Origin: Corallococcus macrosporus
GTDB lineage: Bacteria > Myxococcota > Myxococcia > Myxococcales > Myxococcaceae
Length of the DNA stretch: 64,000 bases
Assembly: GCF_017302985.1 (NCBI RefSeq)
Contig: NZ_JAFIMU010000012.1
Coordinates: 186,001-250,000, forward strand
Direction of reading: 5' to 3'
A model generated the notes under the pieces. It saw only the letters and a program-made list of their open reading frames with translations, was not told where the DNA came from and ran no database searches. Both the position numbers and the translations under genes were made by a program. Positions 25,181-34,520 of the stretch are shown here, piece after piece. Position 1 is the stretch's first letter, and each line of letters starts with the position of its first letter.

Positions 25181-26092
25181 TCAGAAGATGGACAGGCCAG
25201 TCAGTGTCGTGAACCGGTCCAGCGCCTCCACTCCGGCCACCGAGTTGCCCCGCGCATCCAGCCCGGGGCTCCAGACACACAGGCCGCAGCGGTTGGGGAT
25301 GACGGCGATGATGCCTCCGCCCACGCCGCTCTTGCCGGGCAGCCCCACGCGGTAGGCGAACTCCCCTGCCGCGTCGTACGTGCCGCAGGTGAGCATCACC
25401 GCGTTGACCTGCTTGGCCTGGCTGCGCGTGAGCAGCCTCGCCCCGTCCGCGCGCTGCCCGTGACGCGCGAGGAAGCCGCAGGCCCTCGCCAGGTCCGCGC
25501 AGCTCATCGCCAGCGAGCACTGCCAGAAGTAGTGCTCCAGCACCTCCGGGACGGCACATTCCATGTTGCCGTAGCTCGCCATGAAGTGGGCCAGCGCGCT
25601 GTTGCGGTGGCCGTGCTGCGCCTCCGACGCGGCGATGACCGGATCGAAGTCCACCGACGGGTTGCCGCTCTCCGCGCGCAGGAAGTCGCGCAGCGTGCCG
25701 CGCGCGTCCCCGGTGAGGCGCTGGAGGCGGTCCGTGATGACCAGCGCGCCCGCGTTGATGAACGGATTGCGCGGGATGCCCTGCTCGTACTCCAGCTGCA
25801 CCAGCGAGTTGAACGGGTTGCCCGATGGCTCCTTGCCCACGCGCTTCCACAGCGCATCCCCGTCCCGCGCCAACGTGAGCGCCAGGGTGAAGACCTTGGA
25901 GATGCTCTGGATGGAGAACGGCTCACGCCAGTCCCCCACGCCGTACACGTCCCCCTCCACCGTCGCGAGCGCCATGCCGAAGCGGTGGGGATCCACCGCC
26001 GCCAGCGCCGGGATGTATGTCGCCACGCGGCCCTGCCCCAGCACCGGCCGCACCGCGTCCCAGACCTCCGACAACACCGCCTGGTAGTCCAT
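25181..26092 (-). CDS. glsA: Glutaminase
   Basis: The 303-residue product matches the GlsA family in length and motifs. The serine-beta-lactamase-like catalytic pair is in FSIQSISKVFTL (Ser-x-x-Lys); NPFINAGALV and ESGNPSVDFDPVIAASEAQHGHRNSALAHFM are conserved blocks; and GVGGGIIAVIP lies near the C-terminus. It converts L-glutamine to glutamate and ammonia in the cytoplasm. The ATG at 26092 begins MDYQAVLSEVWDAVRP, the usual family start; longer readings are not protein-like. Its end lies 18 bp from the immunity gene, convergent. Confidence 0.95.
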   Translation of the reverse strand: MDYQAVLSEVWDAVRPVLGQGRVATYIPALAAVDPHRFGMALATVEGDVYGVGDWREPFSIQSISKVFTLALTLARDGDALWKRVGKEPSGNPFNSLVQLEYEQGIPRNPFINAGALVITDRLQRLTGDARGTLRDFLRAESGNPSVDFDPVIAASEAQHGHRNSALAHFMASYGNMECAVPEVLEHYFWQCSLAMSCADLARACGFLARHGQRADGARLLTRSQAKQVNAVMLTCGTYDAAGEFAYRVGLPGKSGVGGGIIAVIPNRCGLCVWSPGLDARGNSVAGVEALDRFTTLTGLSIF

Positions 26093-26162
26093 GTGCCGCC
26101 ATCCTCGTCCGGAACGCGCGAGGGGGCTTTCAGAAAATCCGCGCCACGGTGTCTCCTGGGGC

Positions 26163-27557
26163 ATGCGCCTGTTTTCCACCACGTTCCTGGCCCTCTGCCT
26201 CCTGGGCACCCTCCCCACCGCGTGCTGCAGCAATCCCAGTCCGTCCACGAACTCCTGCCAGACCCCGGACGAGACGCCGACGGACCCTGGCTCCGTCCAG
26301 GTGACGAAGCTGGGCTCCGGCGAGTTGAAGGCCGCGGGCCAGACGTGGCCGTACCAGTTGCTCAAGCTGGAGGTGCCCGGCCGCGCCGCCACCTATGCGC
26401 AGTGGTTCCCGCCCCGGAAGCCGGGCGTCTCCCCCGTGGTGATGATCACCAGGCCCTATGACGGCATCGCGTGGACGGGCGAGGCCGTGGACGCGAAGTG
26501 GGCCGCTCGCGGCGCCGGCATCCACCCGGACGACAGCGAGCCGCACTTCGGGCCGGGCTCCTCGCCCATCGCCTACACGCCCACCACGCCGGAGACCATC
26601 GCGAACGAGGCCTTCGTCTACCTCTTCCATGACTTCGGCGTGCTCAACGTCTTCGGCCGCTTCTACGCGGGCGGCGATCTGCAGAACGACCGCGACGACA
26701 TGAACGCGGGCCTGCGCTTCCTGGCCGAGGCCCCCAACGTGGACACCACGCGCATCGGCATCTTCGGCTTCTCGTGGGGCGGCTACGAGGCGCTCTACGC
26801 GGCGGCGGATGCTCCGGCCACGGTGGTGCCCAGCGTGGGTGTGGCCCTGGCCCCGCTGTCCGACTTCGCGCAGGAGGTGGACTACGTGGGCCGCGTCGTG
26901 CCGTCGCGCGTGAGCGCCCCGGCGATGCGCTCGCGCTATCAGCAGTTCTTCGAGCCCTACTTCCGCCGCATCCACGCCACCACCGGCGGGGACCCCGGCT
27001 CGCCCGGGTCGGACTACACGCGCTGGACCGCCGCCCACCTGGCCAGCACGGTGCAGACGCCGTTCCTCATCCTCCACGACGAATGGGACACCCTCATCCC
27101 CGTGGAGCACACGCGCGCGCTCGTCTCCCAGGACCCGCGGCGCTTCACGGCGATGTACTTCCAGAACCTCGCGGCCGTGGACTGGAACACCCTGCCCCCG
27201 GACCACGGGCCGCTGATCGCCACGCACGCCAGCGTCATCATCACCCTGGGCGTGGGACACCTCGTCGTGAAGCTGGGCGCGGCGGAGCAACCCCTGTTCA
27301 TCCCCCACGCGCAGGGCACCGTGCGCGCGTGGCTCCAGGGCGTGCGAGCCGCCCAGGCGCAGGGCCGTGACGTGAGCGACGTGGTGCCCCGCCTGCTGGA
27401 GCTCACCGACCCGCGCGTCCAGATGCTGGAGGCCTCGCAGGGCACGCTCCAGACGGGCGCCGCCTTCGTCGCCCAGGCGCTCAACGCCGTCTGGGGCACG
27501 ACCTTCACGGAAGCCAACGTGCGCTCCGGCCTCGCTCCTGGCCTTCCGACGCCCTGA
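26163..27557 (+). CDS. Secreted/lipid-anchored alpha/beta hydrolase
   Basis: The 464-residue product starts MRLFSTTFLALCLLGTLPTACC, a lipoprotein-type signal. The mature enzyme has an alpha/beta-hydrolase nucleophile elbow GFSWGGYEAL, a preceding TTRIGIFGF strand, and DEWDTLIPVEHTRAL with the acid residue; GVGHLVVK holds a likely catalytic His. The layout recalls dienelactone-hydrolase or BAAT-type prolyl-peptidase-like hydrolases. Substrate is unknown. The start has only a weak purine stretch upstream. It stands alone between the glutaminase and the RibD-like gene. Confidence 0.8.
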   Translation: MRLFSTTFLALCLLGTLPTACCSNPSPSTNSCQTPDETPTDPGSVQVTKLGSGELKAAGQTWPYQLLKLEVPGRAATYAQWFPPRKPGVSPVVMITRPYDGIAWTGEAVDAKWAARGAGIHPDDSEPHFGPGSSPIAYTPTTPETIANEAFVYLFHDFGVLNVFGRFYAGGDLQNDRDDMNAGLRFLAEAPNVDTTRIGIFGFSWGGYEALYAAADAPATVVPSVGVALAPLSDFAQEVDYVGRVVPSRVSAPAMRSRYQQFFEPYFRRIHATTGGDPGSPGSDYTRWTAAHLASTVQTPFLILHDEWDTLIPVEHTRALVSQDPRRFTAMYFQNLAAVDWNTLPPDHGPLIATHASVIITLGVGHLVVKLGAAEQPLFIPHAQGTVRAWLQGVRAAQAQGRDVSDVVPRLLELTDPRVQMLEASQGTLQTGAAFVAQALNAVWGTTFTEANVRSGLAPGLPTP

Positions 27558-27678
27558 GTCAGCGCACGCCGGCCCGTCTCCCAGGCCACCGGAAACGCGA
27601 GCGTGTCGATCCGCGCGCGGCCCATTCGTCGCCAATCTGGACGGGCGGATGGACTGCCCGGAAGGGACGGATGCGACC

Positions 27679-28290
27679 ATGGAACTGACGGTGACGGAGT
27701 TCGTGACGCTGGACGGAGTGGTGCAGTCCCCGGGAGCCCCGGAGGAGGACACGAGCGGCGGCTTCGCCCACGGCGGCTGGGTGCAACCCCATTCCAGCCC
27801 GGAGTTTGGTGCGCACGTCGTCGACATCTTCAGCCGGGCGGACGCGTTCCTGCTCGGGCGCAGGACGTACGACATCTTCGCGGGCTACTGGCCGAAGGTG
27901 ACGGCGCCGGACCACCCCATCGCCGGGCCGCTCAACACGCTGCCCAAGTACGTGGCGTCCACCACCCTGCGCAGCGTGGAGTGGGCGAACTCGAAGTTGC
28001 TGGAGGGGGACACGGTGGAGGCGGTGCGCCGCCTCAAGGCCTTGCCCGGCCGCGAGCTGCAAGTGCATGGCAGTGGCGGCCTGCTGCAGACCCTGCTGGA
28101 GCACGACCTGGTGGACGTGCTGCACCTGCACGTCTTCCCCGTGACGCTGGGCAGCGGCCGGCGCCTCTTCGGAGCAGGCACGCAGCCCCGCATGTTGCAG
28201 CTCGCCGCATCGAAGATCACGCCCACGGGGGTGGTGCTGCTCACCTACCGGCGCGGCGGACCCCTGAAGGTGGGCACCATCGGGGAGTAG
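27679..28290 (+). CDS. RibD C-terminal/dihydrofolate-reductase-like protein
   Basis: The 203-residue protein has the fold pattern of the DHFR/RibD C-terminal family. An N-terminal strand with TEFVTLDGVVQSPGAPEED is followed by DAFLLGRRTYDIFAGYWP, LNTLPKYVAS, the LQVHGSGGLLQTLLEHDLVDVLHLHVFPV core and a C-terminal GVVLLTYR strand. These stand-alone family members bind NADPH and have largely unassigned roles. The ATG at 27679 is chosen over one ten codons upstream because the family starts there. It ends 5 bp before the first copy of a 21-bp repeat. Confidence 0.85.
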   Translation: MELTVTEFVTLDGVVQSPGAPEEDTSGGFAHGGWVQPHSSPEFGAHVVDIFSRADAFLLGRRTYDIFAGYWPKVTAPDHPIAGPLNTLPKYVASTTLRSVEWANSKLLEGDTVEAVRRLKALPGRELQVHGSGGLLQTLLEHDLVDVLHLHVFPVTLGSGRRLFGAGTQPRMLQLAASKITPTGVVLLTYRRGGPLKVGTIGE

Positions 28291-28295
28291 GGCCC

Positions 28296-28316
28296 AAGCG
28301 TCAGCGCAGGCCCGCG
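28296..28316. repeat. Direct repeat, left copy, bounding an insertion-like island
   Basis: This 21-bp sequence, starting AAGCGTCAGCGCAGG, is identical to positions 29510-29530. With a 2-bp gap the likeness continues another 13 bp (11 matching). The right copy is the 3' end of the parA-like gene, so this copy looks like a duplicated gene end, as left by site-specific insertion. Everything between has a different gene style. Confidence 0.75.
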
Positions 28317-28363
28317 CTCCGCCAGCTTGACTTTCACATTTTTCGGCTATGGCATGTTGTGCC

Positions 28364-29089
28364 ATGCCGGACCCCCGCCACCTCTTGGGCGATGCCAGCG
28401 TTCTTGCCCCCCGCGTCTCGAGGGGCGTCAGGGAAGGCATGGTGCCGTTGCTCTGGATGGCAGCGCTCACGCTCTTCATGGCATGCAGCGGCTATTCGTA
28501 TCTCCGGGATGGCAACGGAACGTACTTCGGGATTGAAGTCCGCGACGGCCGCGAGATTCCATGGGTCCGTGGACCGTGGCCTGTCATCGCTTCTTCCGTC
28601 GAAGCAGATGCCATCGTCGACCAGCTGTGCGCCCCGCTCATGGAGTTGCCCGCCGCCGCGCCACCTCGGGGCGACTATGGTCAGGAGTACTGCGGGGTCA
28701 TCTACTCCCATGAGGGCCGCTACTACGCATCCTGGCCCGCGGCGCTGGAGACCCCGCGTCTCAGCGCTGAGAACAAGGACTTCAAGGACTGCCGCGTGCC
28801 GAAGAAAGTGGTGGATGAGCGGGGGCGGACAGCAATCCTCGCGGACTACCACACCCACCCGTGACGCTACTCGCCGCTGTCCATCCAGGATCGCTGGAAG
28901 TCTCGTCAGCGATACTCATTCCGCGTGCAGATGGACGCGACGTGCACCGTGCAGATGTACGTCCCGCATCTTGAGCAGGAGCGCCCTGGCGAGGTCTATG
29001 TGCGGCAGGGGCACCGCTGGATGCTCATCGGGCGCGTCGTTGACAAGGTGAGCGGCATCATTCTTCCTGTGCCAGAGGGATCCCGATGA
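28364..29089 (+). pseudogene. JAMM/DUF4329-like lipoprotein gene interrupted by an in-frame TGA
   Basis: The reading frame has a lipoprotein-like signal (MVPLLWMAALTLFMAC, lipobox FMAC) and a beta-rich domain ending at ADYHTHP, then a TGA at 28862-28864. After the stop the same frame stays open for 74 more codons (RYSPLSIQDRWKSRQRYS and more) and ends in a TGA at 29087-29089 that overlaps the ATG of the next gene. HTHP is often followed by Trp in JAMM/DUF4329-like domains, so a TGG to TGA change is the simplest explanation. The start is uncertain (28364 or 28439). The local GC is lower than that of its neighbours. Confidence 0.6.
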
Positions 29090-29511
29090 CACGCGCGTCG
29101 CTGCTGTTTTTGTCGCTCGTTGCATTGAGCGGGTGCTCCCTGTTCCAGCGCTCGATGCGCCCACCGCATGCCCCTCTCGAGGAGGCCCAGAAGTTCGTCT
29201 TCCCGCCCCTTCCCTTTCAGGAGGGCCGGACAACAGTCCTCAGTGGGGACGTCGCCACCGCCGTCCAACTCGCGATGGATGACTTCCTCCCCTTGGACCG
29301 CAAGCCGCCCAAGGACGCGACACCGGTCGAACTGTGCCTCTTCCGTCGCGACATCTATCAGGTGTCAGTGGAGCAGTTGCCGGACGGCATCTATCTGGTC
29401 GGTGTCTACGCGCGCACCGAACTCTGCGACCCGAACGACACAGCCACGGATGCAGGCGGACTCTACGCAGTCGATGTGCGTCGTGGCCTCATCGTCGCTC
29501 AACAGCGATAA
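29086..29511 (+). CDS. Lipoprotein of unknown function in insertion-like island
   Basis: The 141-residue product starts MTRASLLFLSLVALSGCSLF, a lipoprotein signal with lipobox LSGC. The mature part is a small alpha/beta protein with the strands VELCLFRRDIYQVSV and GIYLVGVYARTELC. The ATG overlaps the stop of the broken upstream frame (ATGA) and AGAGGGA lies just before it, so the pair was translated together. The stop codon falls at the start of the right-hand 21-bp repeat. I do not recognise the family; a role as partner or immunity factor of the upstream protein is possible but unproven. Confidence 0.65.
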   Translation: MTRASLLFLSLVALSGCSLFQRSMRPPHAPLEEAQKFVFPPLPFQEGRTTVLSGDVATAVQLAMDDFLPLDRKPPKDATPVELCLFRRDIYQVSVEQLPDGIYLVGVYARTELCDPNDTATDAGGLYAVDVRRGLIVAQQR

Positions 29512-29530
29512 GCGTCAGCGCAGGCCCGCG
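29510..29530. repeat. Direct repeat, right copy (3' end of parA-like gene)
   Basis: This sequence is identical to 28296-28316. It contains the stop codon of the parA-like gene (minus strand) and begins within the TAA stop of the 29086 gene. Loss of the segment between the two copies would put the RibD-like and parA-like genes end to end, about 22 bp apart. Confidence 0.75.
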
Positions 29531-30276
29531 AGCTTCGCCAGCTCGCGGGACATGGCGCGCAGCTCCTCCGCGCCCGCGGCGTTCGGGCTCACGTCGAACA
29601 CCACCTCGTAGCCCAGCCCCGCCTGGTTGATGGCCTCCGAGCGCGGGATGCGTGCCTTCAGCACCGGCACCGTCACGTCCTTCAGCGCCTCCTCCATCGC
29701 CTCGTTGGTCGCGGGCGTGCGCCGGTCCCACAGGTTCACGGCCGCCACCAACTGGCCGCCGTCCTCGCGCACGTCGCGCCACGCGGTTTCAATCTCACCC
29801 AGGCCCTGCAGCGCGAACGCGCCCGTGGGCACCGGCGCCACCACCACGTCCGCGTGCGCCAGCACGGCCTCCGTGAACGCGCCGATGCTCGGCGGCGTGT
29901 CCACGACGATGACGTCCGGCGTCCACGACAGCGTCTTCAGCGCGCGCGGAATCGCCTGGAGCCGGTGCCCCCAGCCGAACAGCTCGCGCTCCAGCGCCGC
30001 CATGCGCGGAGCTCCCGGCGCGATGAACAGCCCCGGCCGCTTGGGAGACGCCACCACGATTTCATCCAACTTGTGCTTCGGCCGCGGCCCGAAGGCGTCC
30101 GCCACGCACGGGCCCTCGCGCGTCTCCAGCCCCAGCACCAGCGACGCGTGCGCCTGCGGATCCAGGTCCAGCAGCAGCACCCGGTGGCCCGCGTCCGCCA
30201 GCGCCGCCGCCACGTGCGAACACAGCGTCGTCTTCCCGACGCCTCCCTTGATGGTGCAGAACGCGATGACCGGCAT
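29515..30276 (-). CDS. ParA/MinD-type P-loop ATPase
   Basis: The 253-residue protein starts MPVIAFCTIKGGVGKTTLCS with the deviant Walker A KGGVGKTT. Further ParA motifs follow: VLLLDLDPQAHAS (A-prime), DVIVVDTPPSIG (Walker B) and the ALQGLGEIETAW helix. There is no ParB, chromosome-segregation or flagellar gene next to it, so it is an orphan that may position some other cargo. The ATG at 30276 is chosen because the family begins there. Its 3' end served as an insertion point for the island at 28296-29530. Confidence 0.88.
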   Translation of the reverse strand: MPVIAFCTIKGGVGKTTLCSHVAAALADAGHRVLLLDLDPQAHASLVLGLETREGPCVADAFGPRPKHKLDEIVVASPKRPGLFIAPGAPRMAALERELFGWGHRLQAIPRALKTLSWTPDVIVVDTPPSIGAFTEAVLAHADVVVAPVPTGAFALQGLGEIETAWRDVREDGGQLVAAVNLWDRRTPATNEAMEEALKDVTVPVLKARIPRSEAINQAGLGYEVVFDVSPNAAGAEELRAMSRELAKLAGLR

Positions 30277-30488
30277 GGGCCCCGGATGTACCAGGAATCG
30301 GCCGTGTGCTGGGCCGCGCCGGATTGGACCGGCCTGCCCCATCCAGGGCGCTCCAGAATGGAGCGGCCCGCCCTCCCCCTCCCCGCGGACTCCAATGATT
30401 CCAGCCCCTTGGCGCTGGCACCGGACGTGCTCTGTCCCCCTCACGTCAGGGCGCCCCCAGCGGGTGTCGGAGCATCAGGAGACCCATC

Positions 30489-31325
30489 ATGGAAATCCGC
30501 TTCTTTGGCGTTCGGGGCAGCATCGCGGTGTCGGGCTCGCGCATCGGTGGCAACACGGCGTGCGTGGAGGTGACGAGCCAGGGCGAGCGGCTGATCCTCG
30601 ACGCGGGCACGGGCATCCGGACGCTGGGCGAGGTCATGATGCGCGAGGGCGCTCCGCAGAAGGCGACGATGTTCTTCTCCCACCTGCACTGGGACCACGT
30701 GCAGGGCTTCCCCTTCTTCACGCCCGCGTACCTGCCCACCACGTCGCTGACGATGTACGGCCCCGGTGCCAACGGCGCCCAGGCGCTGGAGTCCACGCTG
30801 TCGCAGCAGATGCGCCCGCCCCAGTTCCCGGTGCCGCTGTCCACCATGCGCTCGAAGATGAGCTTCGGCGCCGCGCTGCACGGCCGCACCGTGGAGGTGG
30901 GCCCCTTCAAGGTGACGCCCATCGACGTGCCACACCCGGACGGCTGCATGGCCTACCGGGTCGAAGCGGACGGCCACTCGTTCGTGTACGCCACGGACGT
31001 GGAGCTGCCGGAGCGCCTCACGTCGGACGTGGCCCGCCACTTCGAGGGCGCGGACGCGCTGTGCCTGGACGCGCAGTACACGCCCGACGAGTACGAGGGG
31101 AAGAAGGGCGTGTCCAAGAAGGGCTGGGGCCACTCGACGATGATGGACGCGGCCAAGGTGGCCAAGGACCTGCACGCCGGGCGCCTCTTCCTCTTCCACC
31201 ACGACCCGTCCCACGCGGACGAGCTGCTGGAGGACATGGCGCAGGAGGCGCGCGGCCTGTTCCCCTTCACCGAGCCCGCGCGTGAAGGCCAGCGCATGCT
31301 CCTGGGCCGCGCGGCGGGCGCATGA
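30489..31325 (+). CDS. MBL-fold metallo-hydrolase
   Basis: The 278-residue protein has the metallo-beta-lactamase fold signatures: FGVRGSI at the start, LDAGTG, the HxHxDH motif in SHLHWDH (65-70), a later PHPDGCMAYRV, and YATDVEL for the bridging Asp. It has no signal peptide and probably acts in the cytoplasm as a phosphodiesterase-type or other hydrolase. AGGAG lies before the ATG. Its stop overlaps the ATG of the sigma54 activator (ATGA), so the two are translationally coupled and probably work together. Confidence 0.88.
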   Translation: MEIRFFGVRGSIAVSGSRIGGNTACVEVTSQGERLILDAGTGIRTLGEVMMREGAPQKATMFFSHLHWDHVQGFPFFTPAYLPTTSLTMYGPGANGAQALESTLSQQMRPPQFPVPLSTMRSKMSFGAALHGRTVEVGPFKVTPIDVPHPDGCMAYRVEADGHSFVYATDVELPERLTSDVARHFEGADALCLDAQYTPDEYEGKKGVSKKGWGHSTMMDAAKVAKDLHAGRLFLFHHDPSHADELLEDMAQEARGLFPFTEPAREGQRMLLGRAAGA

Positions 31326-32926
31326 GCGCCGCGAGCCCGGAGCCCTGCGCTGCTACAGTGCAGCCAGCGCCCTTCTCCCTTCCGCCGCTGCCCGCCGCCA
31401 TGCCCTCGTCCCCGACGGATGTGTCCCAGGTCCTGCTCCCCCTTGGCGGCCTCGTCGGGCGCGAGGTGGACCTGGACGCCTTCCTGCAGACGCTCGTGGA
31501 CCGCATCGCCATCACGCTGCAGGCGGACCGGGGCACGCTGTGGCTGTTGGACCCCGTGCGCCGCGAGCTGTTCAGCCGCGCGGCGCACCTCCCGGAGGTC
31601 GCGCAGATCCGCGTGAAGCTGGGCCAGGGCGTGGCGGGCTACGTGGCGGAGGCCGGCGAGCCCGTGCACGTGCCCGACCCTCGCGGCGAGCGCCGCTTCT
31701 TCGCGGACATCGACCGGATGACGGGCTACCGCACCGTCAGCCTCTGCGCGGTGCCGCTGCGCGACTCGGCGGGCGCCGTGTACGGCGTGCTCCAGGTGCT
31801 CAACCGCCTGGGCGGCGGCGCCTTCACGCAGGAGGACACCCAGAAGCTCACCGACATCGCGGCCCAGGTGAGCACCGCGCTCCAGACGACCAGCCTCTAC
31901 CAGGAGCTCCAGCGCGCGAAGGATCAGCCGCAGGCCCCCGTGGGCTACTTCTTCAACCGCATCATCGGCGAGGCCCCGCCGCTCAAGGCCCTCTACCGCC
32001 TGGTGCAGAAGGCCGCGCCCACGGACGCCACGGTGCTGCTGCGCGGCGAGAGCGGCTGCGGCAAGGAGCTGTTCGCGCGCGCCATCCACGTCAACGGCCC
32101 CCGGCGCGACAAGCCCTTCGTGAAGGTGGACTGCGCGGCCCTGCCCGCCGCGCTCATCGAGAACGAGCTGTTCGGCCATGAGAAGGGCGCCTTCACCGGC
32201 GCCGACCACCGCGTGCCCGGCAAGTTCGAGGCGGCCGACGGTGGCACCGTCTTCATCGACGAGCTGGGCGAGCTGCCCCAGGCCGTGCAGGGCAAGCTGT
32301 TGCGCGTGCTGCAGGACCGCGAGTTCGAGCGCGTGGGCGGCACGCAGGCCGTCAAGGTGGACGTGCGCATCGTCGCGGCCACCCACCGCGACCTGCCGCG
32401 CATGGTGGCGGAGGGAAAGTTCCGCGAGGACCTCTACTACCGCATCAAGGTCGTGGAGCTGCTGCTGCCCCCGCTGCGCGAGCGCGGCGCGGAGGACATC
32501 GAGCGGCTCGCGCGCCACTTCGTCGCCACCGCCGCCAAGCGCCACCGCCTGCCCGTCCCACGCCTCAGCGTCGCCGCGCTCGCGCGGCTCAAGCGCTACC
32601 GCTGGCCCGGCAACGTGCGCGAGCTGGAGAACTGCATCGAGAGCGCCGTGGTGCTGTCCGAAGGGGAGATCCTGGAGGAGCACCTTCCCCTGCCCTCCCT
32701 GGACCGGGCACCGTCCTCCGCCGCGCCGACCGCGCCGGAAGCGCCCTTGGCCGCCGCGCCGGACGCCCCGCTCCTCTTGCCGCTGGCGGAGGTGGAGCGC
32801 CGCCACATCCTGCGCGTGCTGGAGGCCGTGAAGGGCAACCGCACCGCGGCGGCGCGCACGCTGGAGATCGGCCGCAACACGCTGGCCCGCAAGCTCAAGG
32901 AGTACGGCCTGGCGGACGAGGGCTGA
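31322..32926 (+). CDS. Sigma54-dependent transcriptional activator with GAF domain
   Basis: The 534-residue regulator has an N-terminal GAF domain (about 45-190, [14 protein letters not shown] and [15 protein letters not shown]). A sigma54-interaction AAA+ domain follows, with Walker A GESGCGKE (242-249) and the GAFTGA loop intact at 289-294, then an arginine-finger region. It ends in a Fis-type helix-turn-helix ([31 protein letters not shown]). It would sense a small ligand through GAF and open sigma54 promoters, as many myxobacterial enhancer-binding proteins do. No response-regulator receiver is present. Its target genes are not evident. Confidence 0.92.
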   Translation: MSAASPEPCAATVQPAPFSLPPLPAAMPSSPTDVSQVLLPLGGLVGREVDLDAFLQTLVDRIAITLQADRGTLWLLDPVRRELFSRAAHLPEVAQIRVKLGQGVAGYVAEAGEPVHVPDPRGERRFFADIDRMTGYRTVSLCAVPLRDSAGAVYGVLQVLNRLGGGAFTQEDTQKLTDIAAQVSTALQTTSLYQELQRAKDQPQAPVGYFFNRIIGEAPPLKALYRLVQKAAPTDATVLLRGESGCGKELFARAIHVNGPRRDKPFVKVDCAALPAALIENELFGHEKGAFTGADHRVPGKFEAADGGTVFIDELGELPQAVQGKLLRVLQDREFERVGGTQAVKVDVRIVAATHRDLPRMVAEGKFREDLYYRIKVVELLLPPLRERGAEDIERLARHFVATAAKRHRLPVPRLSVAALARLKRYRWPGNVRELENCIESAVVLSEGEILEEHLPLPSLDRAPSSAAPTAPEAPLAAAPDAPLLLPLAEVERRHILRVLEAVKGNRTAAARTLEIGRNTLARKLKEYGLADEG

Positions 32927-33074
32927 GCTTCGGTCCGCCCCCGGGTTCGTGGCCCCGCCCCCAAGGAGCGGCCCTGCGAGCGGCGCCCTGTCCGGGGGTG
33001 CCTTTCGGTGGCCACCGGGGGCACCTCTCTGTCAGGGCCGGACACGCGCCCGTCCGAGGGGGAAGGAGCACGTC

Positions 33075-34496
33075 ATGGCGGATGTCCTCGATGTCCCGAC
33101 GAGCGGTCCCCCGGCGCAGCGGGAGACCCGGACCGGCAGGGTCATTGGCATCTCCGTGGTGGCCGCCCTGGGCGGGTTCCTCTTCGGCTTCGACACCGCC
33201 GTCATCAACGGCACGGTCACCGCCCTGAAGGCCGAGTTCGCCGCGAGCAGCTTGGGCCTGGGGCTGGCGGTGTCCTCCGCGCTCATCGGCTCGGCGGCGG
33301 GCGCCTTCGCCGCGGGGCCCTTCGCGGACCGCTACGGCCGCCGGCGCGCGATGATGCTCGCGGCGGGCCTGTTCATCATCAGCGCCATCGGGTCCGGGCT
33401 CGCGTTCTCCCTCTGGGACCTGAGCTTCTGGCGGCTGGTGGGCGGCCTGGGGGTGGGCTTCGCCAGCGTCGTCGCGCCCACGTACATCGCGGAGATCGCC
33501 CCGGCGTATCTGCGCGGCCGTCTGGCGTCGCTCCAACAACTGGCCATCGTGGTCGGCATCTTCGTGGCCCTGCTGGGAGACTTCGCCATCGCGCTCTACG
33601 CGGGCTCCGCCTCCAACCCCACCTGGCTGGGCCTCACCGCGTGGCGGTGGATGTTCTTCAGCGGCCTGCCGCCCGCGCTCTTCTACGGCATCGGCGCCGT
33701 CTTCATCTCGGAGTCCCCGCGATTCCTCGTGGCCCGGGGGCGCGAGCAGGAGGCGCTGAGCGTGCTGCGCGACATCGAGGGGGACGCCGCGCCCTCCAAG
33801 GTCGTGGAGATCCGCCGCTCGCTGCGCGCGAACTACACGCCGCACCTGGCGGACCTGAAGGGCGGCCGCTTCGGGTTCCTGCCCATCGTGTGGATCGGCA
33901 TCGTGCTCGCGATGCTCCAGCAGTTCGTGGGCATCAACGTCATCTTCTACTACTCCAGCGTCCTCTGGCAGGCGGTGGGCTTCTCCGAGCACAACTCGCT
34001 GGCCATCACCGTCATCACCAGCGTCACCAACATCCTCACTACGCTCGTGGCCATCGCGTTCGTGGACAAGGTGGGAAGAAAGCCCCTGCTGATCATCGGC
34101 TCCGTGGGCATGGCGCTCACGCTGGGCCTGATGGCGTACCTCTTCGGCACCGCGCCGCTGGACGCCGCGGGCAAGCCCGTCCTCCATGGCGCGGCCGGCA
34201 CCACGGCGCTCATCGCCGCCAACCTCTATGTCGTCTTCTTCGGCTTCTCGTGGGGCCCCGTCGTCTGGGTGCTGCTGGGCGAGATGTTCCCCAACAGCAT
34301 CCGCGCGCTCGCGCTGTCCATCGCGGCCATGGCGCAGTGGCTGGCCAACTTCCTGGTGTCCGCCACGTTCCCGTCGCTGCAGGCCATCGGGCTGGGCTGG
34401 GCGTACGGCCTGTATGCCGCGGCCGCCGTGTTCTCCGTCTTCTTCGCCGCGAAGTTCATCCGCGAGACGAAGGGTCGGGAGCTGGAACAGATGTAG
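33075..34496 (+). CDS. Sugar-porter MFS transporter
   Basis: The 473-residue protein shows sugar porter family motifs: GGFLFGFDTAVINGTV in TM1, RYGRRRAM between TM2 and TM3, ISESPRFLVARGR after TM6, QQFVGINVIFYYSS in TM7, DKVGRKPLL and the final RETKGRELEQM (family PETKG). Twelve membrane segments are seen. It would move a monosaccharide, probably by proton symport. The ATG follows GGAAGGAG. It is a single-gene unit with a strong terminator at 34521. Confidence 0.93.
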   Translation: MADVLDVPTSGPPAQRETRTGRVIGISVVAALGGFLFGFDTAVINGTVTALKAEFAASSLGLGLAVSSALIGSAAGAFAAGPFADRYGRRRAMMLAAGLFIISAIGSGLAFSLWDLSFWRLVGGLGVGFASVVAPTYIAEIAPAYLRGRLASLQQLAIVVGIFVALLGDFAIALYAGSASNPTWLGLTAWRWMFFSGLPPALFYGIGAVFISESPRFLVARGREQEALSVLRDIEGDAAPSKVVEIRRSLRANYTPHLADLKGGRFGFLPIVWIGIVLAMLQQFVGINVIFYYSSVLWQAVGFSEHNSLAITVITSVTNILTTLVAIAFVDKVGRKPLLIIGSVGMALTLGLMAYLFGTAPLDAAGKPVLHGAAGTTALIAANLYVVFFGFSWGPVVWVLLGEMFPNSIRALALSIAAMAQWLANFLVSATFPSLQAIGLGWAYGLYAAAAVFSVFFAAKFIRETKGRELEQM

Positions 34497-34520
34497 CCCC
34501 GCGAGACAGGGCGACAATGG

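Noticed and set aside
28862..28864. TGA read as selenocysteine
   Set aside because: No selenocysteine-insertion-like hairpin was seen directly after the codon, and Trp fits the site better.
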